The notes beneath the pieces are model-generated. The model searched no databases. It was given only the letters and a program-made list of their open reading frames with translations, and was not told the DNA's origin. Shown here in pieces: positions 60,502 through 64,000 of a DNA stretch of 64,000 bases. How positions within the stretch are numbered: the first letter of the stretch is position 1; every line of letters begins with the position of its first letter. The DNA comes from Gammaproteobacteria bacterium MFB021. GTDB lineage: Bacteria > Pseudomonadota > Gammaproteobacteria > Pseudomonadales > Halomonadaceae. The stretch is taken from contig JNVT01000045.1 in the NCBI GenBank assembly GCA_000737985.1, positions 1 through 64,000 on the forward strand, read 5' to 3'. Both the position numbers and the translations under genes were made by a program.

Positions 60502-60704
60502 TAGGGGTTTGTAAGAAAAGTCAGCGAGCGAAGGCAAGACAAGGCAAAAATCGGCGAAAACGCGGAGTTTACGGGGTGTAAATGAGTATTTGACTCGCTC
60601 CGCTTGCCCTCCGGGCCGTCCTTCGGACGTTCTGAACGTTGTTCAGTGAGCCGATTTTTAACGCCGTATTGCCGAGCGCAGGTAGTTTTCTTACAAAGCC
60701 TACC
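60502..60704 (+). repeat. Dispersed repeat, copy with a 56-bp central insertion (copy B)
   Basis: Outer parts match copy A: left CTAGGGGTTTGTAAGAAAAG plus GCGAAGGCAAGACAAGGC and GCGGAGTTTACGGGG, right ATTGCCGAGCGCAGG with TTACAAAGCCTA. Between GAGTATTT and GAGCCGATTTTT, where copy A is continuous, 56 extra bases (60593-60648) occur with two small hairpins (GTCC-TTC-GGAC and CTGAAC-GTT-GTTCAG). Confidence 0.78.
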
Positions 60705-61127
60705 TCAACGGCGCTCGGAGACCGACTTCTCCTCCCATAACTCGCGCACCGGGCACTGCAGGCTCGGCAGCGGGCGCGTGACGATCCACGCCGCCAGCGC
60801 CGCCAGGCCCAGGATCAGCCCAATCTTCAGTGCCAGCAGCGAGACCGTGAAGGCGATGATCACGCAGGAGACCGCCAGCATGATCACGGCCATGATCTTG
60901 GCGTGCTTGGGAATGGCGCGCTCGCGCTCCCACGAGAGGATCGGCGGGCCGAAGCGCGGGTGGTGACGGATCCAGTCGGCGAACCGCGGCGAGCCCTTGG
61001 AGGCGAGCCAGACCGCGGCCAGCATGAAGCAGGTGGTGGGCATGACCGGCAGGAACAGCCCGATGACGCCGAGCGCAAAGCTGATGGCGGCAAGAGTGAC
61101 GAAAATGGCGTTGCGCATGCCGGACAT
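60705..61127 (-). CDS. YbaN-family (DUF454) inner-membrane protein
   Basis: A 140-residue protein with the DUF454 signature: FVTLAAISFALGVIGLFLPVMPTTCFMLAAVWLASKGSPRFADWIRHHPRFGPPILSWERERAIPKHAKI, then two membrane helices. The P-T-T/TPF and W-E-R-E-A-I-P blocks are typical. The function is unknown. Its stop codon adjoins the end of repeat copy B. Confidence 0.88.
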   Translation of the reverse strand: MSGMRNAIFVTLAAISFALGVIGLFLPVMPTTCFMLAAVWLASKGSPRFADWIRHHPRFGPPILSWERERAIPKHAKIMAVIMLAVSCVIIAFTVSLLALKIGLILGLAALAAWIVTRPLPSLQCPVRELWEEKSVSERR

Positions 61128-61501
61128 CCCCAGGGTCGGCGAACTCGGGGCCTCGGATCAGACGGGAGTCGTCGCCTAGCGAAGGCGGCACACACCGGCA
61201 GGCCGAGGCCAGTCGATACCTAGTGTAAACCAGGCCGCCCGACTCGCTCCAATCCACCCCCATGGAAAACGCCAATGCGGCTGATAGCGCCGAGCAGGAC
61301 GCGGGCCGTCGACGGCGCCAGGATCGCTGCTGACGTCGCTATCGATGCCGACGTCGCGAATGAGAGAAGCGCCGCGATCAATGATGACCGCACGGAAACA
61401 GGCCATTGGCGCGGCGACGGCTAGTGCCGGCGGCGTATCGGCGTAGGCTGCAAGGAGGTATCGCCCCCTATGCCACATTGCGCGCCGAGAGGAGCCCGCC
61501 G
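61128..61501. other. 374-base intergenic region, nothing recognised
   Basis: Divergent region between the YbaN-like and dioxygenase-family genes. Apart from the GGAGG ribosome-binding region close to the dioxygenase start, I see no gene, repeat or hairpin that stands out. Confidence 0.5.
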
Positions 61502-62305
61502 ATGACCGCCGCCCCGATTCTCTACCTTTCCCACGGCGCCCCGGACCTGGCGCTGAGCGACCACCCCGCACGGGATTTTCTGCGTACACTGGGTCAGCGC
61601 CTGCCGCGCCCAAGCGGCGCGCTGGTGATCTCGGCCCACTTCGAGACGCCCACGCTCACCCTGGGTACGGCGCCGACGCCCGCCACCTGGCACGACTTCC
61701 ACGGCTTTCCCGCGGAACTCTACGCGATGCGCTATCCCGCCCGCGGGCTACCGCAGGTGGCCACGGCAATCGCCGAGACGCTGGACGCCGCGGGCCATCC
61801 GGTCACCCTCGACCCCGCCCGGCCGCTCGACCACGGTATCTGGTCGCCACTATCGCTGCTGTGGCCGGACGCCGACGTCGCACTGATCCCGGTCAGCGTG
61901 CCGCTGGCCGTGGACACCCGGACCCAGCTCGCTCTAGGGGCGGCACTCGCCCGCGCCGCCGCCGACCACGACCTGATGCTGATCGGCTCGGGCGCCGCCA
62001 CCCATAACCTGGGCGACAGGCACCCGCGCCACGATAGGCCAGATGCCTGGGCGCGCGACTTCCAGACCTGGGTGATCGACATCGCCGCCCGCGGCGACCT
62101 GGCGAGCCTCGTCAACTGGCGCGAGCAGGCACCGAACGCACGTCACGCCCACCCGACGCCCGAGCACTTCCTGCCACTGCTGATGTGTCTAGGCGCCGCC
62201 GAGGGTCGGGGACTCGCAAAGCTGCACGACAGTTTCATGTACGGCAATCTGAGCATGCTGGCACTGGGTAACGGCGCCCTCAACGAGATGACAGAGACCC
62301 CGTGA
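61502..62305 (+). CDS. ygiD: 4,5-DOPA-extradiol-dioxygenase-family protein
   Basis: A 267-residue member of the class III extradiol dioxygenase superfamily, like E. coli YgiD and plant DODA. Metal-ligand histidines are in LYLSHGAPDLAL, LVISAHFETP and in LDHGIWSPLSLLWPDADV, and the GSGAATHNLG and HPTPEHFLPLL blocks are diagnostic. It may open catechol rings (DOPA to seco-DOPA); the natural substrate is unknown. The ATG at 61502 follows GAGAGGAGC. Confidence 0.9.
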   Translation: MTAAPILYLSHGAPDLALSDHPARDFLRTLGQRLPRPSGALVISAHFETPTLTLGTAPTPATWHDFHGFPAELYAMRYPARGLPQVATAIAETLDAAGHPVTLDPARPLDHGIWSPLSLLWPDADVALIPVSVPLAVDTRTQLALGAALARAAADHDLMLIGSGAATHNLGDRHPRHDRPDAWARDFQTWVIDIAARGDLASLVNWREQAPNARHAHPTPEHFLPLLMCLGAAEGRGLAKLHDSFMYGNLSMLALGNGALNEMTETP

Positions 62306-62338
62306 GCGGCGCGGGCAAGCGTCAGGTCCGCGCTGCGC

Positions 62339-62824
62339 TCAGTCGCGGAAGTTGTTGTACTGCAGCGCCAGATCCGGGCCGCTCTCGCCCTTGAGCAGGG
62401 CGATGGCCTGCTGCAGGTCGTCGCGCTTCTTGCCGCTGACGCGCACCTTGTCGCCCTGAATCGCCGCCTGCACCTTGAGCTTGGCATCCTTGAGCTGCTT
62501 GACGATCGCCTTGGCGTCGGCCTGCTCCAGCCCCTGCTTGAGCTTGATCTGCTGGCGCGCCTTGACCCCGGATGTCTGGGCCTCTTCGATCTCCATGCAG
62601 CGCGGATCGATGCCGCGGGCGATCAGCTTCGCGCGCAGCACGTCGATCATCTGTTGCAGCTGGAACTCGGCGTCCGCTTCCAGCGCGACGGTCTCCCCGT
62701 CGAGGGTGAAACTGGCATCGACGCCGCGGAAGTCGAAGCGGGTCTGGATTTCACGGTTGGCCTGATCGACCGCGTTGGTTGCTTCGTGACGGTCGAACTC
62801 GGAAACGATATCGAAAGACGGCAT
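62339..62824 (-). CDS. yajQ: YajQ-family nucleotide-binding protein
   Basis: YajQ (161 residues) has two ferredoxin-like halves and binds c-di-GMP or other nucleotides in studied species. Family blocks: MPSFDIVSEFDRHEATNAVDQANREIQTRFDFRG at the start, KQGLEQADAKAIVKQLKDAKLKVQAAIQGDKVRVSGKKRDDLQQAIALL at the end. GAGGAG precedes the ATG. The presence of a diguanylate cyclase in the window gives a possible but unproven c-di-GMP link. Confidence 0.95.
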   Translation of the reverse strand: MPSFDIVSEFDRHEATNAVDQANREIQTRFDFRGVDASFTLDGETVALEADAEFQLQQMIDVLRAKLIARGIDPRCMEIEEAQTSGVKARQQIKLKQGLEQADAKAIVKQLKDAKLKVQAAIQGDKVRVSGKKRDDLQQAIALLKGESGPDLALQYNNFRD

Positions 62825-62873
62825 AGCTACTCCTCACCAAAAAAGACGGCATGTCGTGACACACCGGTGGTCA

Positions 62874-63356
62874 TCAGGTCTGCGACTCGGCGGCACTGGC
62901 CGGCGCCGCGAGCTCCTTGTCCATGCGCCAGGCGGCACAGCCGTCGGCGTAGTAATCGTCGATCCAGCGATGGGCCATGAATCCCATGCGCCGGTAGAGC
63001 CCCAGGGCGACCCGGTTGTCCGCGCGCACCTCCAGCACCAGGCGCGTGCACTCGCGCTCGCGGGCGGCGGCCTCGAGTGCCGTGAGCAGCTCGCGGCCGA
63101 GGCCGCTGCCGCGCGCCGCGGGATCGACACAGAAAGAGTAGAGTCGCGCCATGCGGCTGTTGCGCCGGAACAGCAGCGTGCCGTAGCCGATCACCTGCTC
63201 GGAGTCGCTCACCGCGAGCAGCGAGAGGGCATTGGCCCGGGTCAGCAGATGGGCGAGCTGGCGGCGACTGAAACGGTCGCCCTCGAAGCAGCGCTCTTCC
63301 AGTTGGAACAGCGCATCGCGATCGGCGGCACGCCCGGGGCGGAGGGTGCGAAGCAT
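62874..63356 (-). CDS. GNAT-family acetyltransferase (RimI-like)
   Basis: A 160-residue GNAT acetyltransferase. Motif A is AARGSGLGRELLTALEAAA with the acetyl-CoA pyrophosphate loop R-G-x-G-x-G at about residues 86-91, and the C-terminal VRADNRVALGLYRRMGFMAHRWIDDYY fits the RimI group. It is divergent from a RimK-like ATP-grasp gene; GNAT and RLAN/RimK-like genes are frequently neighbours, suggesting a joint peptide- or protein-modifying role that is not characterised. Weak ribosome-binding site. Confidence 0.87.
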   Translation of the reverse strand: MLRTLRPGRAADRDALFQLEERCFEGDRFSRRQLAHLLTRANALSLLAVSDSEQVIGYGTLLFRRNSRMARLYSFCVDPAARGSGLGRELLTALEAAARERECTRLVLEVRADNRVALGLYRRMGFMAHRWIDDYYADGCAAWRMDKELAAPASAAESQT

Positions 63357-63586
63357 GATGACACTCGAGTCTAAGAGGCTAGGCGAACCTGGCGGAACGC
63401 GTTGGCGCTCACGCGACGGGCGACCCCGAAGCGCGGCGACGCTATGATGAAATTATTTCACGCCGGCAACGACTTGTCGCCGTTACTCGCGCATCGCATG
63501 CTGAGCGCCCACCCGCGGCTCCGACGCCGCCGGCGAGTGTCGCCCGGCCTCACCCTGCCCTCCAGTCACCGAGGAGTTTCCGATTC

Positions 63587-64000
63587 ATGTCACGCCTGCG
63601 CATCGTCGTCGACCGGCTGGCCGACTGGCAGCCCTACTACCCTTCCGAGGATTTGATCAGCGCCGAGGACTTCCTCGCCCTGGATGCGGCCGCCAGCGCG
63701 GACGACGCCACGCACGTGATCAACCTGTGCGCCAATCTCGACTATCTCGAGACCGGCTACTACGTCTCGCTGCTGGCCCAGGCCCGGGCCCAGCGGGTGC
63801 TGCCCAGCGTCGAGACGCTCAACCAGCTCTCGCGCAAGGCGCTGATCGACATGCAGCTGGCCGCCCTCGACCCGCTGCTGGCGGAGCTCGACAAGCGCGG
63901 CGCCCTGGCCGGCGACAGCCTGACCCTGCGTGTCTTCTTCGGCGAGTGCCAGACGCCGGAGCTGGCGCGTCTGGCGCGGCGGCTGTTCGAACGCCTGCCC
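63587..64000 (+). CDS. RimK-like ATP-grasp ligase, N-terminal part (cut by window edge)
   Basis: The first 138 codons are visible and the frame runs to the window end. The sequence MSRLRIVVDRLADWQPYYPSEDLIS, then INLCANLDYLETGYYVSLLAQARAQRVLPSVETLNQLSRK, is the 'RimK-like ATP-grasp N-terminal' (RLAN) domain; the ATP-grasp domain should follow beyond the window. Related full proteins are annotated RimK-family alpha-L-glutamate ligases. GAGGAG precedes the ATG at 63587. It is divergent from the GNAT acetyltransferase. Confidence 0.85.
   Translation, partial: MSRLRIVVDRLADWQPYYPSEDLISAEDFLALDAAASADDATHVINLCANLDYLETGYYVSLLAQARAQRVLPSVETLNQLSRKALIDMQLAALDPLLAELDKRGALAGDSLTLRVFFGECQTPELARLARRLFERLP

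Larger units (their letters stand above)
60267..60704. other. 438-base intergenic region upstream of pepN, with hairpin and repeat copy B
   Basis: No gene is supported. It contains a long GC-rich hairpin (60399-60441) and the dispersed repeat with its insertion (60502-60704). Confidence 0.65.

Noticed and set aside
1-64000. tRNA, rRNA, prophage, integrase, restriction-modification or toxin-antitoxin loci
   Set aside because: I scanned for their usual motifs and gene neighbourhoods and found none that I could support.

Overview
The window is a stretch of a GC-rich gammaproteobacterial chromosome. Gene content and order (leuCDB-asd-fimV, smrB-prmB-aroC, pntAB-gpsA-sixA, a Pseudomonas-type leuA, uronate/aldarate catabolism, pepN, yajQ) suggest a member of the Halomonadaceae (Salinicola/Chromohalobacter/Halomonas-like). 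This is inferred from protein resemblance; no rRNA is present to confirm it. I see no rRNA, tRNA, CRISPR array, prophage or insertion sequence with a transposase. Coding density is normal, and the frame-shifted ORFs that abound on the opposite strands are composition shadows.

Layout. 1-10.4 kb: fimV (cut by the window edge), asd, leuB-leuD-leuC with a divergent LysR regulator, a membrane protein of unknown function, aroC and prmB. 10.5-15.4 kb: an SMR-domain protein, a patatin, two overlapping alpha/beta hydrolases, a 36-residue membrane peptide and an AEC transporter. 15.4-26.4 kb: a sugar-acid island. On the minus strand a TRAP transporter (dctPQM), uronate dehydrogenase and a FadR-type regulator form one apparent operon; then come a 7TM diguanylate cyclase, a galactarate/L-talarate dehydratase, glucarate dehydratase and a LacI regulator with a visible operator. 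26.4-31.3 kb: sixA, gpsA, pntB and pntA, the last with a translationally coupled 39-codon leader. 31.7-39 kb: selO, a Bax-type glucosaminidase, htpG with a textbook sigma-32 promoter, a YkvA-family protein and slt. 39-47.2 kb: exoD-like and TM2 membrane proteins, a cold-shock protein, a yeast-type cytosine deaminase, a lipid kinase, an MFS exporter, MgtC, a YfdC-type channel and two lipoproteins. 47.2-57.5 kb: leuA with a probable leucine attenuator and a divergent Lrp regulator, an IalB-like protein, a TctC binding protein with an HpcH/HpaI aldolase, small proteins, nfo, and an AldA-type dehydrogenase. 57.6-64 kb: pepN, a YbaN-like protein, a 4,5-DOPA-dioxygenase-family protein, yajQ, a GNAT acetyltransferase and the start of a RimK-like ligase.

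How it fits together. The leucine pathway is split between leuCDB (under LysR) and leuA (attenuator plus Lrp neighbour). Uronates could be imported by TRAP, oxidised by Udh to aldarolactones, dehydrated by the two enolase-superfamily dehydratases to 5-keto-4-deoxyglucarate, and cleaved by the HpcH/HpaI aldolase 25 kb away. A lactonase is not seen in the window.

The least ordinary features are: (i) a dispersed ~150-bp inverted-repeat element present in five intergenic copies, two of them apparently the same 50-55-bp internal-deletion derivative; (ii) the candidate leuA attenuator; (iii) the leader ORF and palindrome upstream of pntAB; (iv) short tandem repeats at the exoD ribosome-binding region and upstream of the patatin gene. 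I did not find a clear new defence or mobile system.
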